This document shows positions 31,304 to 40,158 of a DNA stretch of 64,000 nucleotides, one piece after another (the first letter of the stretch is position 1; every line of letters starts with the position of its first letter). The position numbers were made by a program, and so were the translations under genes. The stretch covers positions 1 through 64,000 of the forward strand of contig NZ_CAXQBR010000004.1 of NCBI RefSeq assembly GCF_964222135.1, given 5' to 3'. The notes under the pieces are model-generated. The model saw only the letters and a program-made list of their open reading frames with translations, made no database searches and was not told the DNA's origin. This stretch comes from Euzebya sp. (GTDB lineage Bacteria; Actinomycetota; Nitriliruptoria; Euzebyales; Euzebyaceae).

Positions 31304-32121
31304 GAGAACATCCGGGCCGTCGCGAGCCGGGACGCCTCCCCACCCGTGGTCACCAGGCCCGCCGCGGCGGCGGCGCCCTCGTCCAGCCGCCCGGTCATCA
31401 GCAGGCTGAACACCGCTGCCGGCGCCTCGAGCACGTCCTCGGCGGGCACGTCGCCCCAGCGCCCCCGCCCGTCGACGACCACCGCGGTGCGGTCCCAGCG
31501 GAGCGGGTCGCCGAGCACCACCCGCACCGCCGCGCCCTCCGGCGCGGCGGCCTGGCGGCTGTGGAGCCACGGGATCCGCGCCGCGACGTAGGTGTGGCAC
31601 TCGACGGCCGCGCGGCTTCCGTCGGCGAGGTCGGCGGGCACCCCGAGTGCCGTCGAGAGGTCCCACAGGTGGTGCCAGAGGTCGAACATCCGGACGGCGA
31701 ACAGGTCCCGCTGGTCAGTCGGGCCGAGCGGCCCGACCGCGTCGCCGGTGAGGTCGTCGAGCGCGGCCAGCCCCTCCACCTGGGCCCGTGCCGCGCGGTC
31801 GAGCTCCTCGCGGAGCCGTCCCGGCGACCAGTCCCGGCGGGCGGCGACGTCCCGCTCCATCTGGGCGTCGAGCGCGGACATGCCGGCCGGCGGCGCCCAC
31901 CCCTCCGGGATCGCGGGCTGGTCGAGACCCGCGAAGCGGGACGTCGCCCCGGTCACGTGCGCGACGAGGTCGTGGACGTCCCACGCCGGGCACGGGGTGG
32001 GACGGTGCCAGGTCACGGGGTCCCCGGTCGCGAGCGCGCCGTCCACCACCGCGGCCACCCGGTCCCACAGGGCCTCCGCCGCCGCGGCGGCCTCTGCGGG
32101 CGCGAGGGCGGCGTCGCTCAC
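31300..32121 (-). CDS. Maleylpyruvate isomerase family mycothiol-dependent protein
   Basis: Protein of 273 residues in the actinobacterial DinB-related group (TIGR03083-like). The hallmark N-terminal segment is PTPCPAWDVHDLVAHVTG (about residues 41-58), and the second metal-ligand region is RMFDLWHHLWDL (about 143-154). Family members use a bound metal and mycothiol as cofactor, but most paralogs have unknown substrates. GTG at 32119-32121 overlaps the stop of the lipase gene by four bases. It is the second gene of the lipase - MDMPI - small membrane protein - MobA operon. Confidence 0.85.
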   Translation of the reverse strand: MSDAALAPAEAAAAAEALWDRVAAVVDGALATGDPVTWHRPTPCPAWDVHDLVAHVTGATSRFAGLDQPAIPEGWAPPAGMSALDAQMERDVAARRDWSPGRLREELDRAARAQVEGLAALDDLTGDAVGPLGPTDQRDLFAVRMFDLWHHLWDLSTALGVPADLADGSRAAVECHTYVAARIPWLHSRQAAAPEGAAVRVVLGDPLRWDRTAVVVDGRGRWGDVPAEDVLEAPAAVFSLLMTGRLDEGAAAAAGLVTTGGEASRLATARMFS

Positions 32122-32969
32122 GAGGCCGTGGAGCGGTCCGCCACCCGCTCGTCCAACCAGGCGATCACGTCGGCGATGACCCGGTCGCGCTCGGGCTCGT
32201 TGAACACCTCGTGGTACAGGCCGTCGTAGGTCCGGAGGTCCACCACCTGGGACCCGAGACCGGCGGCCAGGTCCTCGGCGCCGCTGACGGCGGCGAGCCG
32301 GTCGGCGGTGCCGTGCACGATCAGGGTCGGCTCGGAGATGCGCTCCGCGCGGGGGAGGTGGGTGCGCTCCAGGGCCAGCAGCGTCGCCCCGGTCCCCGCG
32401 GGGATGCCGCCGTGGAAGACCAGGGGGTCCTCCTCGTAGGCCCTGACCACGGCCGGGTCACGGCTGACGTCCGATGCCGGCAGCTTCTGGGTCGGGACGC
32501 CCGGCAGCAGGCGGCCGAGCCACGGGGCCAGGGCCCGCAGGGGCGCGGGCACGTCGCTCGCGTTGCGGAGGAAGGGCCCGCTCAGCACGACCGCGGCGAC
32601 CTCGCGGTGGTGCCCGCTCAGGTGGTCGATGACCGCCGCGCACCCCATGGAGTGCCCGAGCAGCACCTGGGGGAGGTCCGGCAGCGCCCGGGCGACCTGC
32701 TCGCGGAACAGGGCCAGGTCGGTCCCGAGGAGCCCCATGTCGGTCACCAGCGCGCGGGACCCGCCCGACCGGCCGTGCCCGCGGTGGTCGAACGCCGCGA
32801 CCGCGAAGCCGGCGTCGCACAGGGCCTCGGCGACGTGGGCGTACCGCCCGGAGTGCTCGGCGAAGCCGTGGGACACGACCACCACCGCGCGGGGGTCGGG
32901 CGGCCGCCACGTCTGGGTGAAGATGGCGATGCCGCCGGCGGTCAGGAACTGGTCCTCGGTGTGCTCCAT
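32118..32969 (-). CDS. Monoacylglycerol-lipase-like alpha/beta hydrolase
   Basis: Serine hydrolase of 283 residues in the lysophospholipase/monoacylglycerol lipase group. It shows SHGFAEHSGRY (oxyanion strand), FDHRGHGRSGG, the nucleophile in LGHSMGCAA, the acid in VHGTADRLAA and the base in YDGLYHEVFNEPERD, which is the C-terminal signature of bacterial monoacylglycerol lipases. Cytosolic or peripheral, with no signal peptide. -10 TAGTCT at 32979-32984 lies nine bases before the ATG; it heads a four-gene operon in which each next start overlaps or nearly overlaps the previous stop. Confidence 0.91.
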   Translation of the reverse strand: MEHTEDQFLTAGGIAIFTQTWRPPDPRAVVVVSHGFAEHSGRYAHVAEALCDAGFAVAAFDHRGHGRSGGSRALVTDMGLLGTDLALFREQVARALPDLPQVLLGHSMGCAAVIDHLSGHHREVAAVVLSGPFLRNASDVPAPLRALAPWLGRLLPGVPTQKLPASDVSRDPAVVRAYEEDPLVFHGGIPAGTGATLLALERTHLPRAERISEPTLIVHGTADRLAAVSGAEDLAAGLGSQVVDLRTYDGLYHEVFNEPERDRVIADVIAWLDERVADRSTAS

Positions 32970-32978
32970 CGACCCCGC

Positions 32979-32984
32979 AGACTA
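32979..32984 (-). promoter_or_regulatory. -10 box of the lipase operon
   Basis: TAGTCT on the minus strand, nine bases before the ATG at 32969, without a ribosome binding site. Confidence 0.5.
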
Positions 32985-32999
32985 GGTCAGCGGGCCGGG

Positions 33000-33554
33000 T
33001 CAGACGTCGACTCGTCCGCCCGCCCGCCAGTACTCGCCGCCCGCGCGGTCCATGAAGCCCTCGTCGACGAGCGCGCGCCGCAGCGCCGCGTAGTCGGGGT
33101 GCCACAGCGACAGCACCCCGTTCACCTCGGCCTCGGGGTAGCGGCGGCCCGGCTCGAACTCGAGCGCGAGCCGCTCCAGCACGACCAGCCGGTGGGACCG
33201 CTTGGCGGGGATCTCGGTCAGCCGGTTGCCGCTCGCGTACCGGGCGATGACGTCCCGCTCGTCCGCGGTCAGGCCGAAGAACACCCGGGCGGCGGGGGCC
33301 GGCGGGGACGGCAGCTGGTCCGCGACGGCGACCAGCCCCTCGTCGCGCAGGTGCCACCGGGCCCCGGACACCTTCTCCACCAGCCCGTCGACGGCCAGCA
33401 GGCCGATCCACTCGAGCACGTCGCGACGGGCCGCGCCGGTCTCCTCCACCAGCTCCCCGGTGGTGCGGTCGGCGACCGCGAGGAGGCCGAGCACCCCGAG
33501 GCGCCCCCGGTCCAGGGCGAACTTCGCGTACTGCTCCGGCGTCATCGATCCCAT
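33000..33554 (-). CDS. HTH / DUF2087 transcriptional regulator
   Basis: Regulator of 184 residues. The N-terminal part is an ArsR-like winged helix (RLGVLGLLAVADRTTGELVE, then a recognition segment RDVLEWIGLLAVDGL). The C-terminal DUF2087 domain has RLVVLERLALEFEPGRRYPE and the closing DYAALRRALVDEGFMDRAGG. The start may be ATG 33554 or ATG 33545; both follow GGCGGAG. It is divergent from an MFS exporter, and the 26-bp palindrome at 33587-33612 between them is the expected operator, so it probably represses both. The ligand is unknown. Confidence 0.87.
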   Translation of the reverse strand: MGSMTPEQYAKFALDRGRLGVLGLLAVADRTTGELVEETGAARRDVLEWIGLLAVDGLVEKVSGARWHLRDEGLVAVADQLPSPPAPAARVFFGLTADERDVIARYASGNRLTEIPAKRSHRLVVLERLALEFEPGRRYPEAEVNGVLSLWHPDYAALRRALVDEGFMDRAGGEYWRAGGRVDV

Positions 33555-33581
33555 CTTCTCCGCCCCTCGCAACCTCGCGCC

Positions 33582-33612
33582 TTGACGACGGTAAACAGAC
33601 TGATTTACCGTC
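33582..33612 (+). promoter_or_regulatory. MFS promoter with an embedded 26-bp operator
   Basis: -35 TTGACG (33582-33587), an 18-base spacer and -10 TACCGT (33606-33611) stand six bases before the MFS ATG at 33618. GACGGTAAA (33587-33595) and TTTACCGTC (33604-33612) form a perfect nine-base inverted repeat with an eight-base centre, filling the spacer and -10. A repressor bound here would block RNA polymerase. The DUF2087 regulator is the obvious candidate (inference). Confidence 0.8.
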
Positions 33613-33617
33613 ACCCG

Positions 33618-34931
33618 ATGCGATCGACCCGCGACGGCCGCCGCCCGGCCCTCGGTCCCGAGGTCCGGGACGTGGTGCTGGCGCGGCTCATCTCCTCCAC
33701 CGGGGCCGAGGGGGCGTTCTTCCTCGGTCTGTGGGGCAAGGCCGCCTACGCCTTCGACGGCACGCCGGGTGAGCTCGCGCTGATGAGCGCGCTCGTGGCG
33801 CTCGGCGCGATGGCCGGCAGCGTCATCGGCGGCGTCGCCGTCGACCGCTTCGACGCCCGTCGCGTCGTGCTCGCGGCCGAGGGGGTCTTCGTCCCCGCCA
33901 CGCTGCTGCTGATCGTCGCGCGCGACATGCCGACGCTCCTCGCCTTCGGCATCGTGTCGTGGCTGGCCGGCGCGGTGCTCGAGACCGCGATCGTGTCCCT
34001 CCCACCGGTGCTGACGACGCCGGAGCGACTGGAGCAGGCCAACGCGCGGCTCGAGTCGGCGAACTGGACCGCCCTGATCATCGGTCCTGCCGTCGCCGCG
34101 CCGCTCGTGACCGCCTTCGGGGTCGACAGCGTCTTCCTGTTCGACGCGCTGACGTCGGTGGTCGCGCTGGCGCTGATCGCCAGGATCCACCTGCCCGAGC
34201 GGGAGGAGTCGCCGACGGCCGGCGGGCGCGAGCACGCCTCGTCGCTGCGCCAGACCCTGGACGGGCTGGCCTACGCCGTCGGATCACCGCCCATCCGGTT
34301 GGCGCTGTACCTCGGCGCGCTGATCGAGGTGGCCTTCGGCATGTTCGTCGCGCTCGAGCCGCTGTTCTTCCGCGACGTGGTGGGGGTGGGGGTGGAGGCG
34401 ATCGGCTACGTCAACGCGGTCTTCGGCGCCGGCCTGCTGGCGGGGTCGCTCGGCCTCGAGCGGCTGGCGGGCCGCTGGTCCGGCTTCCGGACGCTGACCG
34501 GGCTGGTCGGCCTCTCCGGCATCGGCGGGGTCCTCTACGTGGCCACCCCGTCGCTGGTCACGGTGCTGATCGGCGCGGTCGTGTGGTCGGTCCCGCTCGG
34601 GGCCGCCCTGCCCCTGGTGCGGACCCTCGCCCAGCAGCACGCCGATCCGGCCTACACCGGGCGGGTCATGGGGGCGATCGGCATGGTGGCCTCCGGTCTC
34701 GCGATCATGCCGCTCGTCGTCGCCCCCGCGCTGGCTGCCGCCCTCGGGGTGCAGGGGGTGCTGATGGCCTCGGCGAGCATCGCCCTGATCGGTGCGCCGT
34801 GGGTCCTCGGCCGTGCCGCGCGGCTGGACCGCGATCGACCCGCGGGCGTGCCCCACGAGCCGCACCCGCCGGTGGCCGCCCCCTCGCCCAAGGGGATGCC
34901 CTCGCCGACCCCGGATCTGGACCCCACCTGA
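33618..34931 (+). CDS. Major facilitator superfamily exporter
   Basis: Membrane transporter of 437 residues with about twelve helices in two halves. The N-terminal half includes the cytosolic loop VDRFDARRVVLAAEG (an MFS motif A-like turn), and the segment PERLEQANARLESANW is typical of the MFS_3/enterobactin-exporter-like drug exporters. The 45-residue tail is rich in Pro. It is probably a drug or metabolite efflux pump repressed by the divergent DUF2087 regulator. The stop overlaps the next ATG (TGATG). Confidence 0.88.
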   Translation: MRSTRDGRRPALGPEVRDVVLARLISSTGAEGAFFLGLWGKAAYAFDGTPGELALMSALVALGAMAGSVIGGVAVDRFDARRVVLAAEGVFVPATLLLIVARDMPTLLAFGIVSWLAGAVLETAIVSLPPVLTTPERLEQANARLESANWTALIIGPAVAAPLVTAFGVDSVFLFDALTSVVALALIARIHLPEREESPTAGGREHASSLRQTLDGLAYAVGSPPIRLALYLGALIEVAFGMFVALEPLFFRDVVGVGVEAIGYVNAVFGAGLLAGSLGLERLAGRWSGFRTLTGLVGLSGIGGVLYVATPSLVTVLIGAVVWSVPLGAALPLVRTLAQQHADPAYTGRVMGAIGMVASGLAIMPLVVAPALAAALGVQGVLMASASIALIGAPWVLGRAARLDRDRPAGVPHEPHPPVAAPSPKGMPSPTPDLDPT

Positions 34932-35521
34932 TGCCGGTCGACGTCGAGGCCCACGACCTCCCCCTGCTGGGCGAGCGGCCCGCGGTCGAGCTCGCCAACT
35001 CCCTGTACGAGGGTGAGGAGGTCGCGGATGCCCTGGCCGACCCCGCGATCGCGCAGGCGTGGGTCGAGGCGGTGGCGGCGGGGGAGGGGTGGGACCCACC
35101 CGCGCCCCACTCACCCCCCGACGTGGCAGCGCTCCGCGGCCTGCGCGACGCCGTCCGCGTCCTCCTCCTCGCCGTCGTCCACGGACGGCCGCCCGATCCG
35201 GCCGCGCACGCCGCGGCGGTCAGGACCCTCAACGACGACGCGGCGGCCGCCACGCGGGTGGTCGCCCTGGACTGGCCCTCCGGCGGCACACCCCGGGCGA
35301 CGGCGGCGGTCACCGGCGCGGGCCCGGCGGTGCTGCGCTGCGCGCTGGCCGGGGACGCGATCGCGCTCCTCACCGGCGAGGACCGCCTGCGGCTGCGCCG
35401 CTGCGCCAACCCGCCGTGCCCGATGGTGTTCGTCGCCCAGCACGGCCGGCGGCGGTTCTGCCACCCCGGCTGCAGCCACGCGGTCCGCCAGGACCGCTAC
35501 CGACGCCGCCGCGGGAGCTGA
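34931..35521 (+). CDS. CGNR zinc finger / ABATE domain protein
   Basis: Protein of 196 residues. The N-terminal ABATE-type domain starts LPLLGERPAVELANSLYEG. The C-terminal CGNR-type zinc finger has Cys pairs in RRCANPPCPMVF and RRFCHPGCSHAVRQDRYRR, with the usual CGNR reading CSHA here. Such proteins are putative transcriptional regulators with unknown inducers, common in actinobacteria. ATG at 34931 shares one base with the MFS stop, so it is translated from the same mRNA and may regulate the exporter or respond to its substrate. Confidence 0.88.
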   Translation: MPVDVEAHDLPLLGERPAVELANSLYEGEEVADALADPAIAQAWVEAVAAGEGWDPPAPHSPPDVAALRGLRDAVRVLLLAVVHGRPPDPAAHAAAVRTLNDDAAAATRVVALDWPSGGTPRATAAVTGAGPAVLRCALAGDAIALLTGEDRLRLRRCANPPCPMVFVAQHGRRRFCHPGCSHAVRQDRYRRRRGS

Positions 35522-35537
35522 GGCGTGGCGGGCTGCG

Positions 35538-36386
35538 CTACCGCTCGACGGGGACGTCGACCAGGGAGCCGTACTCGGTCCAGGACCCGTCGTAGTTCCG
35601 CACCCGGTCGTAGCCGAGGATCTCGTGCAGCACGAACCAGGTGTGCGCCGACCGCTCGCCGATGCGGCAGTACGCGACGATCTCATCGTCGCCGGTGAGG
35701 CCCTTGCCCTCGTAGATCTCCCGCAGCTGGTCGGCGGGCAGGAACTCCCCGGTGTCGGGGTTGACCGCGGTGCCCCACGGCACGTTCGCGGCGCCCGGGA
35801 TGTGGCCGGGGACCATGGCGGCCTCGCCCGGCAGGTGCGGCGGCGCGGTCGTCTCGCCGCTGAACTCCGCGGGAGAGCGGACGTCGATCAGGGCGGTCCC
35901 CTCGGGCGCGCCGACGAACTGGGCGAGGACCTGCTCGCGCCGCGCCCGGATCGCGGGGTCCGCCTCGGACGGGGTGTAGCCCGACGTCGGCGTCACCTCG
36001 GTGGGGTCCGAGGTCAGCTCGCGGCCCTCGAGCTCCCACTTCTTCCGGCCGCCGTCCATCAGGGCGACCGCGTCGTGCCCGTAGACCTTGAAGTACCAGT
36101 AGGCGTAGGCGGCGAACCAGTTGTTGTTGCCGCCGTAGAGCACGACGTGGGTGTCGCGGGTGATGCCGCGCTCGTCCATCAGCCGTGCGAACCCCTCGGC
36201 GTCGAGGAAGGTCCGGCGCAGCGGGTCCTGCAGGTCCGCCTTCCAGTCCAGCCCGACCGCACCGGGGATGTGGCTGCGGCTGTACGCCTCGATGTCCTCG
36301 TCGACGTCCACGACGCGGACCTGCGGGTCGTCCAGGTGCTCGGCGACCCAGTCGGTGCTGACCAGCGCATCAGGGTTGGTTGGCAT
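35538..36386 (-). CDS. Thiosulfate/3-mercaptopyruvate sulfurtransferase
   Basis: Two-domain rhodanese of 282 residues. The first domain is inactive (HVVLYGGNNNWFAAYAYWY), and the second holds the catalytic Cys in VAYCRIGERSAHTW. It transfers sulfane sulfur from thiosulfate to thiol acceptors or cyanide, as in the actinobacterial CysA/SseA type. ATG at 36386 follows GAGCAGGA. The stop is 17 bases from the convergent CGNR gene, with no strong hairpin between them. Confidence 0.93.
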   Translation of the reverse strand: MPTNPDALVSTDWVAEHLDDPQVRVVDVDEDIEAYSRSHIPGAVGLDWKADLQDPLRRTFLDAEGFARLMDERGITRDTHVVLYGGNNNWFAAYAYWYFKVYGHDAVALMDGGRKKWELEGRELTSDPTEVTPTSGYTPSEADPAIRARREQVLAQFVGAPEGTALIDVRSPAEFSGETTAPPHLPGEAAMVPGHIPGAANVPWGTAVNPDTGEFLPADQLREIYEGKGLTGDDEIVAYCRIGERSAHTWFVLHEILGYDRVRNYDGSWTEYGSLVDVPVER

Positions 36387-36534
36387 GTGGTGTCCTGCTC
36401 CCTCCGCACGCGCGTGCGGTCGTCGTCACAGCGGGCTCGGCGCGACTGTAACCACGTCCCCGGTCGCCGAGGCAGTGACAACGGTGGCAACGCGCCCGGC
36501 GTCCCGGCAGAACCGTGCGAACCGCCGGCGGGGA

Positions 36535-36540
36535 TATCGT
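36535..36540 (+). promoter_or_regulatory. -10 box of the DUF885 gene
   Basis: TATCGT, nine bases before the ATG at 36550, with no ribosome binding site. Confidence 0.55.
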
Positions 36541-36549
36541 TCGGATCCG

Positions 36550-38277
36550 ATGGCCCTGCCCCCCTCCCCGACGGCCGACCAGCCGGCCAGCGCGACGCTG
36601 GCGGAGCTCGCCGAGGCGTACCACACACACCAGATGGCCGCCGACCCGCTGGCCGCGACCTACCACGGGCTGGTCGCGCACCGCGACGCCCTCCCCGACG
36701 TGACCGCCGAGGGGCAGGCGGGCATCCGCCGTCGGGCGGAGGCGCTCCGCACCGCCGTCGCGCACGTCCCCGCCCATGGCCTCGACGCCACCGAGCGCAC
36801 GACCCGGTCGATGCTCCTCGAGCTCCTCGGCTGGGAGATCGCGGAGCTGGACCAGGGGTGGGTGGAGTTCAGCGTCGACGCCTTCGACCACGGGCCGCAG
36901 GTCGAGCTGCTGTTCGTCCTCTCCCGCGTCGACGTCGATGACGCCGCCGCGGCCGACGACCTCCTCACCCGCCTCGCCCAGGTCGGCACCCACCTCGACG
37001 CGGCGCTCACCCGCCACCGCGACGGCCTGGACGGCGGCAGGTCCCCGGTCCACCGGGGCGTGAGCGCCGCCATCGCGCAGTGCCGCGCGACCGCCGCGCA
37101 GCCCGCCGGCGACGCGCACCTCCTGGCGCCGCTGCGCGCATGGGAGGGCCTCGACCCGACCCGACGCGCCCGGGCCGAGCGGCTGTGGACCCACGTGGTC
37201 GCCCCGGCGTTCACCCGCTACGCCGACGGGTTGGCCGCCGACGTCGAGCCGCACGCCCGACCCGACGACCGGGCGGGGCTGTGCTGGCTGCCGGGCGGCG
37301 ACGAGCTGTACGCCGCCGCGCTGCGGCGCTACACCACCCTGGGAGACCCCGACCCTGACGAGATCCACGCCACCGGCCTGCGCCTCGTCGCCGCCCTCGC
37401 CGCGGAGTACGCCGAGATCGGCAGCCGCGCCCTCGGGCTGGACGACCTCGCCGCCATCACCCACCGGCTGCACACCGACCCCGACCTCGACTACGCCCAC
37501 CCCGACGAGATCGTCGCGCACGCCCAGCAGCTCGTGGACATGGCCGCCGACCGCGTGGGGGAGGTCGTCGGCCGCCTGCCCTCGACCCCCTGCGTGGTGC
37601 GGGCGATCCCCGAGGTGGAGGCTCGCGGCGCGGCGGCCGCGTTCTACCAGGTGCCGGCGGACACCCGCCCGCACGGGACGTACTGGGTCAACACCACCGA
37701 CCCGGTCCTCGCCCGCTGGAAGGCGGAGGCGACCGCCTTCCACGAGGCGTCCCCAGGGCACCACACCCAGCTCGGGCTGCAACGCGAGCTGGACCTGCCG
37801 ACGTTCCGGCGCTTCGGAACCCTCCTCAGCGGCTACGCCGAGGGGTGGGGCCTGTACACCGAGCGGCTGGCCGCCGAGATGGGCATGTACTCCGGCGACG
37901 TCGCCCTGCTCGGCATGCTCGCGACCGACTCGATGCGCGCCTGCCGGCTGGTCGTCGACACCGGACTGCACCACCTCGGCTGGTCCCGCCAGCAGGCCAT
38001 CGACTACATGCGGGCCAACTCCCCCCTGCCGGCCGGCTCGGTCCGCGCCGAGATCGACCGCTACGTCGTCTACCCCGGACAGGCCTGCGCCTACGCGCTC
38101 GGGCGCCTCGAGATCCAGCGGCTGCGCGCCGACGCCGAACGGCGGCTCGGCCCGGCGTTCGACCTGCGGGCCTTCCACGACGTCGTCCTCGGCCAGGGCA
38201 GCGTCCCGCTCGGGGTGCTGGCCGACAACGTCGAGGCATGGGCGGCCGGCAGGTCGGGTACGGACGGGGACGGCTGA
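36550..38277 (+). CDS. DUF885 family zinc metallopeptidase-like protein
   Basis: Protein of 575 residues of the DUF885 family, all-helical and related in fold to M2/M3-type peptidases. The putative metal site is FHEASPGHHTQL (about residues 397-408, HExxxGH), with the downstream Glu in YAEGWGLYTERLAAEMG. Family members are usually annotated as peptidases, but few have been tested. No signal peptide is seen. ATG at 36550 has -10 TATCGT nine bases upstream. Its 3' neighbour, the BCCT gene, starts 63 bases later on the same strand with its own GGAGG site. Confidence 0.88.
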   Translation: MALPPSPTADQPASATLAELAEAYHTHQMAADPLAATYHGLVAHRDALPDVTAEGQAGIRRRAEALRTAVAHVPAHGLDATERTTRSMLLELLGWEIAELDQGWVEFSVDAFDHGPQVELLFVLSRVDVDDAAAADDLLTRLAQVGTHLDAALTRHRDGLDGGRSPVHRGVSAAIAQCRATAAQPAGDAHLLAPLRAWEGLDPTRRARAERLWTHVVAPAFTRYADGLAADVEPHARPDDRAGLCWLPGGDELYAAALRRYTTLGDPDPDEIHATGLRLVAALAAEYAEIGSRALGLDDLAAITHRLHTDPDLDYAHPDEIVAHAQQLVDMAADRVGEVVGRLPSTPCVVRAIPEVEARGAAAAFYQVPADTRPHGTYWVNTTDPVLARWKAEATAFHEASPGHHTQLGLQRELDLPTFRRFGTLLSGYAEGWGLYTERLAAEMGMYSGDVALLGMLATDSMRACRLVVDTGLHHLGWSRQQAIDYMRANSPLPAGSVRAEIDRYVVYPGQACAYALGRLEIQRLRADAERRLGPAFDLRAFHDVVLGQGSVPLGVLADNVEAWAAGRSGTDGDG

Positions 38278-38340
38278 CGGGCCGGGCTGCTGATCCCGCG
38301 CGCCGCAGCTGTCCACGACCAGCGGCGGAGGCGACAGCAC

Positions 38341-40158
38341 ATGGCGAGGCAGACCGACCGGACCGACCAGGCACAGACCTACCGCGAGCAGGTGGACGCC
38401 GACCGGGAGTCCCGGTTCCACGCGATCCACGACCGACCCCGCTTCCACGGCCTCCAGGTCGATCCCGAGGTCGACTTCTACCCGGAGGTCCGCGACCGCG
38501 AGCCGGGCGACACGAACATCGTCGCCAAGGGCTTCGACCTGCACCCGTGGGTCACGTTCGTCTCCGCGGGGCTGCTGGCCGTCTTCGTCGGGCTGACGCT
38601 CGCCTTCCCCGAGCAGACGTCCTCGGCGTACGAGGCCACCCTGAGCTTCACGACCGAGCGCTTCGGCTGGTTCCTCATCGTCACCGCCAACATCCTGGTC
38701 GTCGCCGCGATCTACTTCGCGCTCAGCCGCTACGGCAAGATCCGCATCGGTGGCCCCGACGCCCAACCGGAGTTCACCCGGCCCGCCTGGTACGCGATGC
38801 TCCTCAGCGCCGGCATGGGGATCGGCCTGATGTTCTGGTCGGTCGCCGAGCCGATCAGCCACCTGGGGGAGCCCTCACCTGCCTTCGACGTCCAGCCCGG
38901 GACGGAGGCCGCGGGCGAGGCGGCGTTGTCCACCACCTTCTTCCACTGGGGCCTGCACCCGTGGGCGATCTACGCGATCGTCGGTCTGGCCCTCGCGTTC
39001 TTCGCCTACAACCGCGGGCTGCCGCTCACCTTCCGCTCGGTCTTCTACCCGGTGCTCGGCCGTCGGATCTACGGCGGGTGGGGCAACGCGATCGACATCC
39101 TCACGGTCCTCGCGACCCTCTTCGGGCTGGCGACGTCCCTCGGCCTCGGCGTCGGGCAGGCCGCCGCCGGCCTCGAGTTCCTGTTCGGCTGGGAGAGCGG
39201 CACCTCCACCCAGGTGCTGATGATCGGCGGGATCACCGCCCTCGCGACCCTGTCGGTCGTGGCCGGACTGGACCAGGGCGTGAAGCGGCTGTCCCAGCTG
39301 AACCTGATCCTCGCCGGCGGGTTCCTCGCCTTCATCGTGCTGGTCGGACCGACCCTCTTCCTGCTGAGCGCCCTGACCCAGTCCCTCGGCTTCTACATCC
39401 AGGTGCTGCCCGAGCAGGCCTTCTACGCCCAGGCGTTCGCCGACTCCGACTGGCAGGGCACCTGGACGGTCTTCTACTGGGGCTGGTGGATCTCCTGGTC
39501 ACCCTTCGTCGGCATGTTCATCGCCCGCGTGTCGAAGGGCCGGTCGGTCCGGGACTTCATCAGCTCCGTCGTCGTCGTCCCGGCGATCCTGTCGTTCATC
39601 TGGATGGCGGTGTTCGGCGGTGCGGCCCTCGACGTGCAGCTGAACGGCATCCGCGACCTGGCCGGCGCCGTCGACGAGGACGCGGCCACGGCGATGTTCG
39701 AGATGCTCCAGGCCTTCCCGCTGACCGAGGTGGCGTCGATCATCGCGATCCTGCTCGTGACGTCGTTCTTCGTCACCTCGTCGGACTCCGGGTCGCTGGT
39801 CGTCGACCACCTGACGAGCGGCGGGAAGCTCGATTCGCCCCGCCCCCAGCGCGTCTTCTGGGCGGTCATGGAGGGGGTCATCGCGGCGGTGCTGCTGATC
39901 GGCGGTGGGCTCGAGGCCCTGCAGACCGCGGCCATCTCGACCGGCCTGCCCTTCGCCCTGGTGCTGCTGTTCATGCTGTGGAGCATGCGGCGCGCCTTCG
40001 ACGAGGAGCTCGACCTGCTCGAGGGGCACTACGACGCCCGCCGGTACGCCTCGCGGCACGAGACGCTGCTCGAGGGCGAGTACCCGAGCCTCGGCACCGA
40101 CGCCACCCACCCGCACGCCGAGGAGGAGGCCGAGGAGGCCGACCGGGCCGTCAGATGA
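38341..40158 (+). CDS. BCCT family betaine/carnitine/choline transporter
   Basis: Membrane transporter of 605 residues with twelve helices preceded by a 70-residue polar N-terminal tail. The substrate-binding helix reads SAGMGIGLMFWSVAEP, and the second conserved block is YWGWWISWSPFVGMFIARVS; both are BCCT hallmarks. These Na+- or H+-coupled carriers take up betaine, choline, carnitine or ectoine as osmolytes or nutrients. ATG at 38341 follows GGAGG at 38327-38331. A sarcosine-oxidase-like FAD enzyme is convergent downstream, so uptake and demethylation of methylated amines may be linked. The exact substrate is not predictable. Confidence 0.93.
   Translation: MARQTDRTDQAQTYREQVDADRESRFHAIHDRPRFHGLQVDPEVDFYPEVRDREPGDTNIVAKGFDLHPWVTFVSAGLLAVFVGLTLAFPEQTSSAYEATLSFTTERFGWFLIVTANILVVAAIYFALSRYGKIRIGGPDAQPEFTRPAWYAMLLSAGMGIGLMFWSVAEPISHLGEPSPAFDVQPGTEAAGEAALSTTFFHWGLHPWAIYAIVGLALAFFAYNRGLPLTFRSVFYPVLGRRIYGGWGNAIDILTVLATLFGLATSLGLGVGQAAAGLEFLFGWESGTSTQVLMIGGITALATLSVVAGLDQGVKRLSQLNLILAGGFLAFIVLVGPTLFLLSALTQSLGFYIQVLPEQAFYAQAFADSDWQGTWTVFYWGWWISWSPFVGMFIARVSKGRSVRDFISSVVVVPAILSFIWMAVFGGAALDVQLNGIRDLAGAVDEDAATAMFEMLQAFPLTEVASIIAILLVTSFFVTSSDSGSLVVDHLTSGGKLDSPRPQRVFWAVMEGVIAAVLLIGGGLEALQTAAISTGLPFALVLLFMLWSMRRAFDEELDLLEGHYDARRYASRHETLLEGEYPSLGTDATHPHAEEEAEEADRAVR

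Noticed and set aside
31788-33617. Long plus-strand extension before the MFS exporter
   Set aside because: It is antisense to the lipase and DUF2087 genes. The MFS gene has its own -35/-10 promoter and operator ending six bases before the ATG at 33618.
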